A DNA stretch of 64,000 nucleotides, from NCBI RefSeq assembly GCF_001889265.1, contig NZ_CP018151.1, positions 62,001 to 126,000 on the forward strand, read 5' to 3'. Position 1 is the first letter of the stretch. The number at the start of each line of letters is the position of its first letter. This DNA comes from Microbacterium sp. 1.5R (GTDB taxonomy: Bacteria; Actinomycetota; Actinomycetes; Actinomycetales; Microbacteriaceae). This document shows, piece after piece, positions 8,133-16,801 of this stretch. The notes beneath the pieces were generated by a model. That model was not told where the DNA came from. It saw only the letters and a program-made list of their open reading frames with translations, and made no database searches. The position numbers and the translations under genes were made by a program.

Positions 8133-9142
8133 GTGCGCCTGTCTCCACCGCAGCGAAGCCCGTCGCGATCGGACGCGGAGGGCTTCTCGCCCCGCCCGTC
8201 GCCTATGGGGCTGCCGCGCTCGGCAATCTGTACCGGGCGCTGGACGACCGGGAGTGGCCGCGGATCGTGCCGGCCGCGTGGGAGGGCGGCGTGCGGTACT
8301 TCGATGTCGCGCCGCACTACGGTCTCGGCCTCGCCGAGCGACGCCTCGGCGAGAGCCTGCGCGAGCTCCCGCGTGAGGAGTACATCGTCTCGACCAAGGT
8401 CGGACGCCTGCTGGTTCCGCAGGATGCCGCGGGCCGCTCGGACCTCGACAACCTGTTCGACGTGCCGGCGGATCATCGGCGCGTGCGCGACTACTCCCGC
8501 GACGGCGTGCTGCGCTCGGTCGAGCAGTCGCTCGAGCGCCTCGGACTCGACCGCATCGACATCGCTCTGGTGCACGATCCCGATGAGCACGAGCGCGAGG
8601 CGCTCGAGGGTGCCTTCCCCGCCCTGAGCGAGCTGCGGGACCAGGGCGTCATCCGCTCGTTCGGTGCCGGCATGAACCAGAGCGGCATGCTCACGCGATT
8701 CGTGCAGGAGACGGATGCCGACGTCATGATGGTCGCCGGGCGCTGGACGCTGCTCGACCAGTCAGCCGCCGATGACCTGCTCCCGATCGCCCGGGAGCGC
8801 GAGGTGACGGTGCTGGCCGCCGCCGTCTTCAACTCGGGAATCCTCGCGACGGATGCTCCCGCTCGCGATGCCACGTTCGACTACGGCCCCGCGGGCCGCG
8901 CGGTGCTCGCCCGGGCTCAGGCGATCGCCCGGGTCGCCCGGCATCATGGCACCACACTTCCCGAGCTGGCCGCACAGTATCCGCTGACGCATCCCGCCGT
9001 GGGTGCGGTGGTGATGGGCGGTGCCAGCGCGGAGCAGGTCGCGCGCAACAGCCGTCTCGTCGCACGCCCGGTCGCCGCGGCGGTCTGGGACGATCTGCGT
9101 GATCGCGGTCTGATCGCCGACGAAGGGCACCCCCTACGATGA
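8129..9142 (+). CDS. Aldo/keto reductase, probable L-fucose (D-threo-aldose) dehydrogenase
   Basis: This NAD(P)-dependent oxidoreductase probably oxidises L-fucose to its lactone, the first step of the non-phosphorylated pathway that supplies the neighbouring dehydratase. The 337-residue TIM-barrel protein has the catalytic tetrad Asp59 and Tyr64 (YFDVAPHYG), Lys90 (STKVG) and His149 (ALVHDPD). The YFDVAPHYG and GLAERRLGE sequences are typical of the D-threo-aldose 1-dehydrogenase group. It overlaps the dehydratase gene by 4 bp (ATGA) and the regulator gene by 4 bp. No lactonase or keto-acid aldolase is encoded nearby, so the later steps must lie elsewhere. Confidence 0.8.
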   Translation: MSAPVSTAAKPVAIGRGGLLAPPVAYGAAALGNLYRALDDREWPRIVPAAWEGGVRYFDVAPHYGLGLAERRLGESLRELPREEYIVSTKVGRLLVPQDAAGRSDLDNLFDVPADHRRVRDYSRDGVLRSVEQSLERLGLDRIDIALVHDPDEHEREALEGAFPALSELRDQGVIRSFGAGMNQSGMLTRFVQETDADVMMVAGRWTLLDQSAADDLLPIAREREVTVLAAAVFNSGILATDAPARDATFDYGPAGRAVLARAQAIARVARHHGTTLPELAAQYPLTHPAVGAVVMGGASAEQVARNSRLVARPVAAAVWDDLRDRGLIADEGHPLR

Positions 9143-9864
9143 GACTCATGTTCGGCGACGACGAGGCACGCGGACCGAGGCCGCTTCCGGCGCGGCGCGC
9201 GCTCGTCGACGACGTGTACGACGCGGTGCTCGGCCTGCTCATGGACCAGGTCATCGAACCGGGAGCCAAGGTCAACATCGACGCGGTCGCCCGCGACCTC
9301 GACGTGTCTCCGACGCCCGTGCGCGAGGCGCTGACGCGGCTCGAGTCCGAAGGGCTCGTCGCGAAGCGGGCGCTGAAGGGGTATGTCGCAGCTCCTCTGC
9401 TCGACGCGGCGGGCCTGCGCGATCTGTACGACATGCGCGAGCTGCTGGAGCCGGAGGCGGCGCGGCGTGCATCGGCGCATCTCGACCACGAGACCGAGAC
9501 CGAGCTGGCGGAGTCCGTGGTGACGATGCGTACAGCGTCGGCACCCGATGAGGACGAGCGCTTCCGCAACTACCGGCGGTTCATCGACGAGGATCTGCAC
9601 TTCCATCACCTGATCGCGGAGAGTGCGCAGAGTCCGCTGCTGTCGGAGGCCATCGTGCGGCTGCGTGCGCACATGCACCTCTACCGGCTGAACTTCCGCC
9701 ACGACTTCGAAGACGACACCGTGAGCGAGCACGAGAGCATCCTCGACGCGCTGCGCCGACGCGACCCCGAAGCCGCCGCCGCGGCGATGAGGATGCACAT
9801 CGCGAACTCGTACGACCGTCTCGGTCCGGCGCTCGCTCGGCAGGCTGAGAACGCATCCGAATGA
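9139..9864 (+). CDS. GntR-family (FadR subfamily) transcriptional regulator
   Basis: This 241-residue DNA-binding protein probably represses the fucoside operon until a pathway sugar or acid binds. Residues about 18-80 form a winged helix-turn-helix with the conserved VDAVARDLDVSPTPVREALTRLESEGLV-type pattern (seen as SPTPVREALTRLE). Residues about 90-220 form an all-helical FCD ligand domain with metal-binding His positions in DEDLHFHHLI and REALRR-like helices near the end. Its start overlaps the reductase stop by 4 bp, making it the last gene of the operon. The palindrome at 2433-2442 is its best local target candidate. Confidence 0.85.
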   Translation: MRLMFGDDEARGPRPLPARRALVDDVYDAVLGLLMDQVIEPGAKVNIDAVARDLDVSPTPVREALTRLESEGLVAKRALKGYVAAPLLDAAGLRDLYDMRELLEPEAARRASAHLDHETETELAESVVTMRTASAPDEDERFRNYRRFIDEDLHFHHLIAESAQSPLLSEAIVRLRAHMHLYRLNFRHDFEDDTVSEHESILDALRRRDPEAAAAAMRMHIANSYDRLGPALARQAENASE

Positions 9865-9914
9865 GCTGATTCTGCGTGCGAGATCGCGCAAATTGCCCGA
9901 AAATCCGGGGGAAA

Positions 9915-9934
9915 CCGACCATTTGCATGGTCGG
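9915..9934. terminator. Hairpin after the fucose operon
   Basis: A perfect 8-bp inverted repeat, CCGACCAT and ATGGTCGG, with a TTGC loop lies 50 bp after the regulator stop and 110 bp before mnhA. No T-run follows, so it could be a Rho-independent-like terminator, a processing hairpin or an operator for the antiporter operon. The rest of 9865-10044 contains a possible -10 TAAACT (9974-9979) next to the palindrome CGATATCG, and GAGGAG before mnhA. Confidence 0.45.
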
Positions 9935-10044
9935 GCGCCGACATGATCGACCCTGAAGCGCGGAATATCAAGGTAAACTCGATATCGACACCCGCCCGCC
10001 CGCCTGCGCCGCCCCCGGCCGACGAGCTTTGAGGAGCCGCGTAT

Positions 10045-12987
10045 ATGCTGACGCTCCTCGCCGTGTTCCTCCTCGGGTCGATCCTGATGCCCGTTCTGGT
10101 GCGCTGGCTGGGATCCCAGGCATTCGCCATCGCGGCTCTCATTCCCGCCGCGGCATTCATCCACGCCCTCGTCCTCACCCCTCAGGTGCTCGACGGACCG
10201 ACGCCCTTCGTCTCGGTCGCGTGGATCCCGCAGCTCGGACTGAATCTGTCCATGAACATGGACGTGCTCGGCTGGGTGCTGACGCTCATCGTCACCGGCG
10301 TCGGTGCTCTCGTGCTGCTGTACTGCCGCTGGTACTTCCATGACGACTCCGCCGGCATCGGCCAGTTCGCGGGTGTCCTGCTCGGATTCGCGGGTGCGAT
10401 GTACGGCCTCGTCCTGACCGACGACCTCGTCATGCTCGTGATGTTCTGGGAGGTGACGAGCATCCTCTCGTACCTCCTCATCGGGCACTACCGACGCCGC
10501 GCCGCCAGCCGACGAGCAGCACTGCAGGCGCTCCTGGTCACCACTCTCGGCGGGCTCGTGATGTTCGTCGGAGTCGTGCTGCTCGTGGTCGACGCGGGTA
10601 CCTCGAGCATCCGCGAGATCCTCGAGATCGCACCCACAGGCGCCATCGTCGACGCCGCCGTCGTGATGCTCCTCGTCGGCGCGATCAGCAAGTCCGCGAT
10701 CTTCCCCTTCCACTTCTGGCTGCCCGGTGCGATGGCGGCGCCCACTCCCGTGAGCGCGTACCTGCACGCCGCGGCGATGGTCAAGGCGGGTATCTACCTG
10801 ATCGCGCGCTTCGCCCCGATCTTCGCCTTCACCGGTCCGTGGCGGCCGATCATCATCTCGCTGGGCATCCTGACGATGCTGATCGGCGGCATCCAGGCGC
10901 TGCGCGAGACCGACCTCAAGCGCATCCTCGCGTTCGGCACCGTCAGCCAGCTGGGCTTCTTCTCGGTCGTGATCGGCTACGGCACCCAGGCGAGCGCGCT
11001 GGCCGGTCTCGCACTCGTGATCGCGCACGCGCTGTTCAAGTCGGCGCTGTTCCTGATCGTCGGCGTGATCGACCGTCAGCTGTCGACGCGAGACATCACC
11101 GAGCTGAGTGGCGTCGGGCGTCAGGCTCCCGTCATGGCGACAGCGGCATTCATCTCCATCGCATCGATGGCGGGCATCGCACCGACCCTCGGATTCGTGG
11201 CGAAGGAGTCGACCCTCACGGCGCTCCTGGACGACGCACTGCACGGTTCGCCCTGGGGGCTCGTCGCGATCATCGGCGTCAGCCTGGGATCCATGCTCAC
11301 GGCGGCATATGGCATCCGCTTCCTCTGGGGTGCCTTCTGGACCAAGCGCGATGCGGCGGGCGATCGCCTTCCCGACACCGCCTGGCCCGACCCGCCCGTC
11401 GGATTCCTCTCGGCGCCGATCATCCTCGCCGGGCTCACGCTCGCCGCAGGCATCGGAGCACCGGCTCTCGACGTCGCGCTCCAGGGATACGCGCTCACAG
11501 CCACCCCGGGCCTCGATGCCGAGGGGGTCGCCGCGGAAGGACCCGGGCACCTCGCGCTCTGGCACGGTCTCGAGCCGGCGCTCGGCATCTCGATCCTGTC
11601 GATCCTGCTCGGCGCCGCGGTCTTCCTCCTCACGCTGCGCACCGGATGGGACCGCAAGGCGCGACTGATTCGCTTCACTGCCGCAGACGTCTACTACCTG
11701 GTCATGCGCGGTATCGACCGACTCTCGGTGCTGAGCACGACGCTCACCCAGCGCGGCTCTCTGCCGGTCTACGTCGGCACCATCTTCGTGGTGTTCGTCG
11801 CCGCCGAGATCACGGCGCTCGTCGCCAGCGACATCGATCGCTTCCAGCTCTCGGCCTGGCACACGCCCACGCAGCTCGTGGTCGCGCCGATGATGGCCGC
11901 CGCGGGCGTCATGGCCGTGCGCGCGCAGAAGAGATACACGGGCGTCGTCCTCGTGTCGATCACCGGCCTCGGGATGGTCGTGCTGTTCGCGACCAGCGGC
12001 GCCCCCGACCTCGCGCTCACGCAGATCCTCGTCGAGACCGTGACGATGGTCACCTTCGCACTGGTGCTGCGTCGCCTGCCCGCGCGGATGGGCGAGCACA
12101 ACGCCTCTGTCGGGCGCATTCCCCGCGCGCTGCTGGGTGTCGGGGTCGGGCTCACCATGGCGCTGGTCGCGATCGTGGCGACCCAGTCCCGCGTCGCGGA
12201 TCCGATCTCCGCCGCGTTCCCGAAGCTCGCGTACGAGATCGGTCACGGCAAGAACGTCGTGAACGTCGCCCTGGTCGACCTGCGCGGCTGGGACACGATG
12301 GGCGAGCTCTCGGTGCTCGTGCTCGCCGCCACGGGTGTCGCGTCTCTCGTGTTCGTCACGCACCGCGCCGACATGCTCTCCGCGACGAAGACGCTGCCCA
12401 AGGCGCGCCGCCGTCGCACGCTCAGCCGCCCGCTCGTCGAGACGACCGAGGGCGTGCGCTTCCAGACCGACGAGAACGAGAGCAGCCCCCGCGCCTGGCT
12501 CGTCGGCGGCCCGAAGATGAAGCCCGAGAACAGGTCGATCCTGCTCGAGGTCATCGTCCGCATCCTCTTCCACACGATCATCGTCGTGTCGATCTTCCTG
12601 CTCTTCTCCGGCCACAACCTGCCAGGCGGAGGCTTCGCCGGAGGCCTCGTCGCGGGCATGGCGCTCGTCATGCGCTACGTCGCCGGCGGACGCTGGGAGC
12701 TGGGCGCTGCCGCACCCACGGATGCCGGGCGACTGCTCGGTGCCGGTCTGATCCTCGCCGTCGGCACGGCGGTCGTGCCGCTGTTCTTCGGCTTGGCGCC
12801 GCTCACCAGCAACTTCTGGGAGTGGGAGATCCCCGGCATCGGCCACATGGAGTTCGTCACCTCGACCATCTTCGATGTCGGTGTGTACCTGGTCGTGATC
12901 GGCCTCGTGCTCGACGTGCTGCGCAGCCTCGGTGCCGAGGTCGACCGTCAGGCGCAGGAGTTCCGCGAGCGAGGGGTGACCCTCTGA
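10045..12987 (+). CDS. mnhA: Na+/H+ antiporter subunit A fused to subunit B (Mrp/Mnh)
   Basis: This is the largest subunit of the multi-subunit cation/proton antiporter that exports Na+ (or K+) using the proton gradient, for pH and salt homeostasis. The 980-residue membrane protein has an NADH-dehydrogenase ND5-like antiporter core (about 100-420). Its transport helices hold conserved charged residues: WEVTSILSYLLIGHY, AMVKAGIYLIARF and HALFKSALFLIVG. A hydrophobic MnhA tail follows, and from about residue 825 (ENRSILLEVIVRIL) a complete MnhB-like domain. The A-B fusion explains why no separate mnhB is present. GAGGAG lies 8 bp before ATG 10045. The stop overlaps the mnhC start by one base. 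Confidence 0.93.
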   Translation: MLTLLAVFLLGSILMPVLVRWLGSQAFAIAALIPAAAFIHALVLTPQVLDGPTPFVSVAWIPQLGLNLSMNMDVLGWVLTLIVTGVGALVLLYCRWYFHDDSAGIGQFAGVLLGFAGAMYGLVLTDDLVMLVMFWEVTSILSYLLIGHYRRRAASRRAALQALLVTTLGGLVMFVGVVLLVVDAGTSSIREILEIAPTGAIVDAAVVMLLVGAISKSAIFPFHFWLPGAMAAPTPVSAYLHAAAMVKAGIYLIARFAPIFAFTGPWRPIIISLGILTMLIGGIQALRETDLKRILAFGTVSQLGFFSVVIGYGTQASALAGLALVIAHALFKSALFLIVGVIDRQLSTRDITELSGVGRQAPVMATAAFISIASMAGIAPTLGFVAKESTLTALLDDALHGSPWGLVAIIGVSLGSMLTAAYGIRFLWGAFWTKRDAAGDRLPDTAWPDPPVGFLSAPIILAGLTLAAGIGAPALDVALQGYALTATPGLDAEGVAAEGPGHLALWHGLEPALGISILSILLGAAVFLLTLRTGWDRKARLIRFTAADVYYLVMRGIDRLSVLSTTLTQRGSLPVYVGTIFVVFVAAEITALVASDIDRFQLSAWHTPTQLVVAPMMAAAGVMAVRAQKRYTGVVLVSITGLGMVVLFATSGAPDLALTQILVETVTMVTFALVLRRLPARMGEHNASVGRIPRALLGVGVGLTMALVAIVATQSRVADPISAAFPKLAYEIGHGKNVVNVALVDLRGWDTMGELSVLVLAATGVASLVFVTHRADMLSATKTLPKARRRRTLSRPLVETTEGVRFQTDENESSPRAWLVGGPKMKPENRSILLEVIVRILFHTIIVVSIFLLFSGHNLPGGGFAGGLVAGMALVMRYVAGGRWELGAAAPTDAGRLLGAGLILAVGTAVVPLFFGLAPLTSNFWEWEIPGIGHMEFVTSTIFDVGVYLVVIGLVLDVLRSLGAEVDRQAQEFRERGVTL

Positions 12988-13754
12988 TGGATGTCTCCCT
13001 CACCCTGATCGTGATCATGGCCGTGCTCTTCGCCTGCGGCGTCTACGCGATGCTCGAGCGCAGTCTCACCCGCGTGCTGATCGGCTTCCTGCTGCTCGGC
13101 AACGCGACGAACCTGCTGCTCCTCATCGTCATGGGAGTGCCCGGCAACGCGCCCTTCTTCGGAACCGAGGGCGAGCTCAGCGACCCGCTGCCCCAGGCGC
13201 TCACCCTGACCGCCATCGTCATCACCTTCGCCGTCTCGGCGTTCCTCCTCGCCCTCATCTACCGCTCGTGGCAGCTGGGCCAGGCCGACACCGTCGAGGA
13301 CGACGAGGCCGACATCGCTCTCCGTGAGCGCACCGATGCCGACGAAGACCTCATGGACGACGAGGCCGACGCGGCGGACGACGAGGCGACCACGGACTTC
13401 GTCGGCGTGCAGACGTCGCCGATCACCGTGCTGCACATGCGCGACCACGCCGCGATCAACGACGACGCTCCGACCGACCGGCCCACCCCGCCTCGAGCTG
13501 TGTCCGCGGCGTCCGACCAGGATCCCGATGTGGATGCCGGTCCAGGCGCGGCCGTCCTCGACGGGGAGTCGGCACCGCCCGACGACGACCCCGACGACTC
13601 GACGCACTCGTCGGCTTTCCGGACGGATGCCGACACGCACGCGTCGGACGCCCACGAGACCGATGCGGCGGACGCCGCTCGAGATACGGCGGCTGACACG
13701 GCATCCGATGACAGCGCACCCGAGCACACCGACGATGGGGAGGACCGCCGATGA
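12987..13754 (+). CDS. mnhC: Na+/H+ antiporter subunit C with long acidic C-terminal tail
   Basis: This NuoK-like subunit of the Mrp antiporter has three transmembrane helices within the first about 100 residues (GVYAMLERSLTRVLIGFLLL, the NLLLLIVMG block, LPQALTLTAIVITFAVSAF). The total of 255 residues is roughly twice the usual MnhC length of about 115-125. Residues about 100-255 form a hydrophilic, very Asp/Glu-rich tail with low complexity (DEDLMDDEADAADDEATTD and similar), expected in the cytoplasm and disordered. ATG 12987 overlaps the mnhA stop as TGATG, and the gene overlaps mnhD by 4 bp. The tail's function is unknown. Confidence 0.9.
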   Translation: MDVSLTLIVIMAVLFACGVYAMLERSLTRVLIGFLLLGNATNLLLLIVMGVPGNAPFFGTEGELSDPLPQALTLTAIVITFAVSAFLLALIYRSWQLGQADTVEDDEADIALRERTDADEDLMDDEADAADDEATTDFVGVQTSPITVLHMRDHAAINDDAPTDRPTPPRAVSAASDQDPDVDAGPGAAVLDGESAPPDDDPDDSTHSSAFRTDADTHASDAHETDAADAARDTAADTASDDSAPEHTDDGEDRR

Positions 13755-15304
13755 GCGCCCTCGTCCCCCTGCTCGTCGCCCTGCCGCTGCTCGGCGCCGC
13801 CGTGACCCTGATCTTCGGCCGCAATCCGCGCCTCCAGGCCCTCGTCACGGTGGCCACGCTCGCGATCGTCTCGGTCATCGCGGCCGTGCTGCTGGTCGTC
13901 GTCGATGCGGGCGAGCCGCTCGCGGTCTCGGTCGGCGGGTGGCCGGTGCCGTTCGGCATCGTGCTCTACGTCGACAGGCTCGCGGCGCTCCTCGTGCTCA
14001 TCTCGAGCATCGTGCTGCTCGCGGTCCTGCTCTTCTCGATCGGTCAGGGTGCCGCGGACGGCACCGACGAGACGCCGATCTCGATCTTCAACCCGTCGTA
14101 CCTGATCCTCGCGGCCGGCATCTTCAACGCCTTCATCGCGGGTGACCTCTTCAACCTGTACGTCGGATTCGAGATCCTGCTCGTGGCGTCGTACGTGCTG
14201 ATAACGCTCGGGAGCACCGAGTCCCGCATCCGCACGGGTGCCGTCTACATCGTCGTCTCGTTGGTCTCGTCGATCCTGTTCCTCGCTTCGATCGCGATGA
14301 TCTACGGTGCCCTCGGCACCGTGAACATGGCCCAGATCGCCGAGCGCATGACCGAGCTCCCGCAGGAGACGCAGCTCGTGCTGCACCTCATGCTGGTGAT
14401 CGCCTTCGGCATCAAGGCCGCGATCTTCCCGGTGTCGTTCTGGCTGCCCGACTCGTACCCGACGGCACCGGCGCCCGTCACTGCGGTGTTCGCGGGATTG
14501 CTGACCAAGGTCGGCGTCTACGCGCTGATCCGCACCGAGACGCAGCTGTTCGCCGAGAACAGCATCGACACGGTGCTGCTGATCATCGCGTTGGCGACCA
14601 TGATCGTGGGCGTGCTCGGCGCTGTCGCACAGGCCGAGCTCAAACGAATCCTGTCGTTCACGCTGGTGAGCCACGTCGGCTACATGATCTTCGGCCTCGC
14701 GATAGCGACCCCCGCGGCGATCGGCGCGACGGTCTACTACATCGTCCACCACATCATCGTGCAGACGACGCTGTTCCTCGCGGTCGGTCTCATCGAGCGC
14801 AGGGCGGGAAGCACGTCCATCCTGCGCGTGAAGGGACTGCTCAAGGTCGCGCCCGTGATCGCGGTGCTCTACTTCATCCCCGCGATCAACCTCGGCGGAC
14901 TGCCGCCCTTCTCCGGCTTCATCGGCAAGTTCGCGCTGTTCGAAGCGGCAGCATCCGTGGGAACGCCGCTGATGCTCGTGCTGATCTTCGGCGGCATCGT
15001 CACCTCGCTGCTCACGCTCTACGCGCTGATGCGAGCATGGAACCTCGCGTTCTGGCGCGAGGAGGACGACTCGACCGAGACCGAGGGGCGCATCTCGTAC
15101 CTCGGCAACGCCCCGGCCGCGGATGAGCAGCAGGAGCGCCGCCGCATCCCCCGGATCATGACCATCGCGACCGCCGGGATGGTCGGGGTGACGATCGCGC
15201 TCACCGTGTTCGCGGGCCCGTTGTATGCCCTGTGCGACCGCATCGGTGCGGCGCTGCTCGACCCCGTCACCCTCGTGCAGCTGGAAGACGAGGTGGAAGG
15301 ATGA
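13751..15304 (+). CDS. mnhD: Na+/H+ antiporter subunit D
   Basis: This ND4/ND2-like proton-translocating subunit of the Mrp complex has 517 residues and about 14 transmembrane segments. Recognisable antiporter-core sequences include FNLYVGFEILLVASYVLI with the buried Glu, AAIFPVSFWLPDSYP with the amphipathic-helix entrance, FAGLLTKVGVYALIR with the conserved Lys, and NLGGLPPFSGFIGKF. It overlaps mnhC and mnhE by 4 bp each, so the whole complex is translated in a coupled way. Confidence 0.93.
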   Translation: MSALVPLLVALPLLGAAVTLIFGRNPRLQALVTVATLAIVSVIAAVLLVVVDAGEPLAVSVGGWPVPFGIVLYVDRLAALLVLISSIVLLAVLLFSIGQGAADGTDETPISIFNPSYLILAAGIFNAFIAGDLFNLYVGFEILLVASYVLITLGSTESRIRTGAVYIVVSLVSSILFLASIAMIYGALGTVNMAQIAERMTELPQETQLVLHLMLVIAFGIKAAIFPVSFWLPDSYPTAPAPVTAVFAGLLTKVGVYALIRTETQLFAENSIDTVLLIIALATMIVGVLGAVAQAELKRILSFTLVSHVGYMIFGLAIATPAAIGATVYYIVHHIIVQTTLFLAVGLIERRAGSTSILRVKGLLKVAPVIAVLYFIPAINLGGLPPFSGFIGKFALFEAAASVGTPLMLVLIFGGIVTSLLTLYALMRAWNLAFWREEDDSTETEGRISYLGNAPAADEQQERRRIPRIMTIATAGMVGVTIALTVFAGPLYALCDRIGAALLDPVTLVQLEDEVEG

Positions 15305-15888
15305 GCCCCACCGAGACCGGCCGCCACTTCTGGCGGGACATCCGCGTGCAGCTGCCGTTCCTGGCATGGCTCGTCGTGCTCTGGATGCTGCTGTGGGGGC
15401 AGTTCACGGTGCTGGCGTTCGTCTCGGGCCTGGTCATCGCGGTGTTCGTCACCCGTGTCTTCCGGCTGCCCACCGTCGAGCTCTCCGGACGCATCAACAT
15501 CTGGTTCGCCGCGTTGCTCATCGTGCAGTTCCTCTTCGCCGTGCTCCGCGGCGCTGTCGCGGTCACCCTGCAGGTGTTCGACTTTCGGCATCAGCCCGGC
15601 GCCGCGATCATCGCCGTTCCTCTGCGCTACGCCGACGACCTGATGATGACGCACGTGTCCGTGGTGTCGTCGCTGGTTCCCGGGTCGCTCGTCGTCGAGG
15701 CCGATCGCGACCGGCAGGTGCTGTATCTGCACGTGATCGGGGTGCGCAGCATGGCCGATGTCGAGAAGCAGCGCGAAGGCGTGCTGCGCTGGGAGCGACG
15801 GGTCGTGCGTGCGCTCGGAGCCCCGGCGCAGTACCGTGCCCTCAAGGCCGACGAACGTGCGGCGCGCGCCGGCGGAGGTGCCCGATGA
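15301..15888 (+). CDS. mnhE: Na+/H+ antiporter subunit E
   Basis: This 195-residue Mrp accessory subunit has two or three N-terminal transmembrane segments (LPFLAWLVVLWMLLWG and IWFAALLIVQFLFAVL) and a cytoplasmic C-terminal domain. That domain contains the family sequence MTHVSVVSSLVPGSLVVE and LYLHVIGV. ATG 15301 overlaps the mnhD stop; the frame stays open upstream only as an mnhD shadow. The C-terminal extension after residue 150 is basic and Ala/Arg-rich. Confidence 0.9.
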   Translation: MSPTETGRHFWRDIRVQLPFLAWLVVLWMLLWGQFTVLAFVSGLVIAVFVTRVFRLPTVELSGRINIWFAALLIVQFLFAVLRGAVAVTLQVFDFRHQPGAAIIAVPLRYADDLMMTHVSVVSSLVPGSLVVEADRDRQVLYLHVIGVRSMADVEKQREGVLRWERRVVRALGAPAQYRALKADERAARAGGGAR

Positions 15889-16154
15889 ATGTGCTGATGC
15901 TCGCGATCATGGTCGTCTTCGGCGTCGCCGCCATCCTGACGATCATCCGCATCGTGCGGGGGCCCTCGATCCTCGACCGGGCGGTGGCCTCCGACGTGCT
16001 GCTCACCGAGGTCATGTGCGTGCTCGGCGCCGAGATGGCCATCAACGGCCACACCCGCAACATCCCGGTGATGCTGATCATCGCCGCGGTCGGCGTCTTC
16101 GGCTCGATCTCGGTCGCCCGGTTCGTGGCCAGAAGGGACAACACGACACCATGA
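15885..16154 (+). CDS. mnhF: Na+/H+ antiporter subunit F
   Basis: This 89-residue subunit has three transmembrane helices and carries the family signature TIIRIVRGPSILDRAVASDV near residues 18-37. The second helix (MCVLGAEMAINGHT) and third helix (VMLIIAAVGVFGSISVARFV) complete the usual MnhF layout. It overlaps mnhE by 4 bp and mnhG by 4 bp. Confidence 0.92.
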   Translation: MNVLMLAIMVVFGVAAILTIIRIVRGPSILDRAVASDVLLTEVMCVLGAEMAINGHTRNIPVMLIIAAVGVFGSISVARFVARRDNTTP

Positions 16155-16540
16155 ACGTGTTCGGTCTCGCCATTCCCGACGTGGTCATCGACGTCGCGGT
16201 GCTCGTGCTGATCCTGCTCGGCGCGATCCTCTGCCTGTCGGCGGCGGTCGGGCTGCTGCGATTCCGCGACGTGCCGTCGCGGCTGCACGCCGCGACCAAA
16301 CCGCAGGTGCTCGGCCTCATCCTCATCTGCCTCGCGATCGCCCTGTCTCAGCGCACGGTAGGGGGAATCCTGTTCGGGCTCGCGCTCGTCGCCCCGGTCG
16401 TGCTCATGCAGTTCGCCACCGCGCCGCTGTCCGCGCACATCGTCGGGCGGCAGGCATATCGCAACGGCACCACCGACGAGCGCAGCCTGGTCGTGGACGA
16501 GCTCGCCGAGTCGAAGCAGACCCCGCCGGCCGCCGGCTGA
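16151..16540 (+). CDS. mnhG: Na+/H+ antiporter subunit G
   Basis: This 129-residue last subunit of the Mrp complex has three transmembrane segments. The signature GLLRFRDVPSRLHAATKPQ lies near residues 35-53, followed by VLGLILICLAIALSQ and a third helix. The C-terminal 30 residues are hydrophilic. It ends the antiporter operon; 67 bp downstream the first inverted-repeat element begins and no strong terminator hairpin is seen before it. Confidence 0.92.
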   Translation: MNVFGLAIPDVVIDVAVLVLILLGAILCLSAAVGLLRFRDVPSRLHAATKPQVLGLILICLAIALSQRTVGGILFGLALVAPVVLMQFATAPLSAHIVGRQAYRNGTTDERSLVVDELAESKQTPPAAG

Positions 16541-16607
16541 TCGCACGCCCGCAGCTGCGCTGAGACGGACGCCACGCACGTCTTACGCCGGTGCGGGGCC
16601 GCTTGCG

Positions 16608-16692
16608 GTTCACAATTCAGCATGAGCCTGTGCCGGTGGGGCCGAAGGGGCTTCAGGGCTGCTTGTTACGAGATCCATGCTGAGTAGTGAAC
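16608..16692. repeat. 85-bp inverted-repeat element, copy A
   Basis: Terminal arms of 17 bases, GTTCACAATTCAGCATG (16608-16624) and CATGCTGAGTAGTGAAC (16676-16692), match as reverse complements at 15 of 17 positions and enclose a 51-base interior. Two more copies with the same arms and total length (85-86 bp) are at 17676-17761 and 26307-26392. The interiors are not alike in sequence. Copy A lies between mnhG and the DUF559 gene. Confidence 0.8.
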
Positions 16693-16801
16693 GACACCGG
16701 TCATTGCTTCTTCTCCTACACGGAACCCTGTTCCGTGCAAGTCATCCACTGTTGCTTGAACGACGCACATCGACACCGTCTCTTGTCTGCACACTTCTGC
16801 G

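Noticed and set aside
8944..12846. 1300-codon minus-strand frame opposite mnhA
   Set aside because: Asp/Glu/Arg/His-rich low-complexity antisense shadow of the antiporter gene; no domain seen.
16719..16737. LexA-like inverted repeat CACGGAAC-CCT-GTTCCGTG upstream of the DUF559 gene
   Set aside because: The actinobacterial SOS box needs GAAC-N4-GTTC; here the spacer is three bases, so damage control is not supported, although the small palindrome is real.
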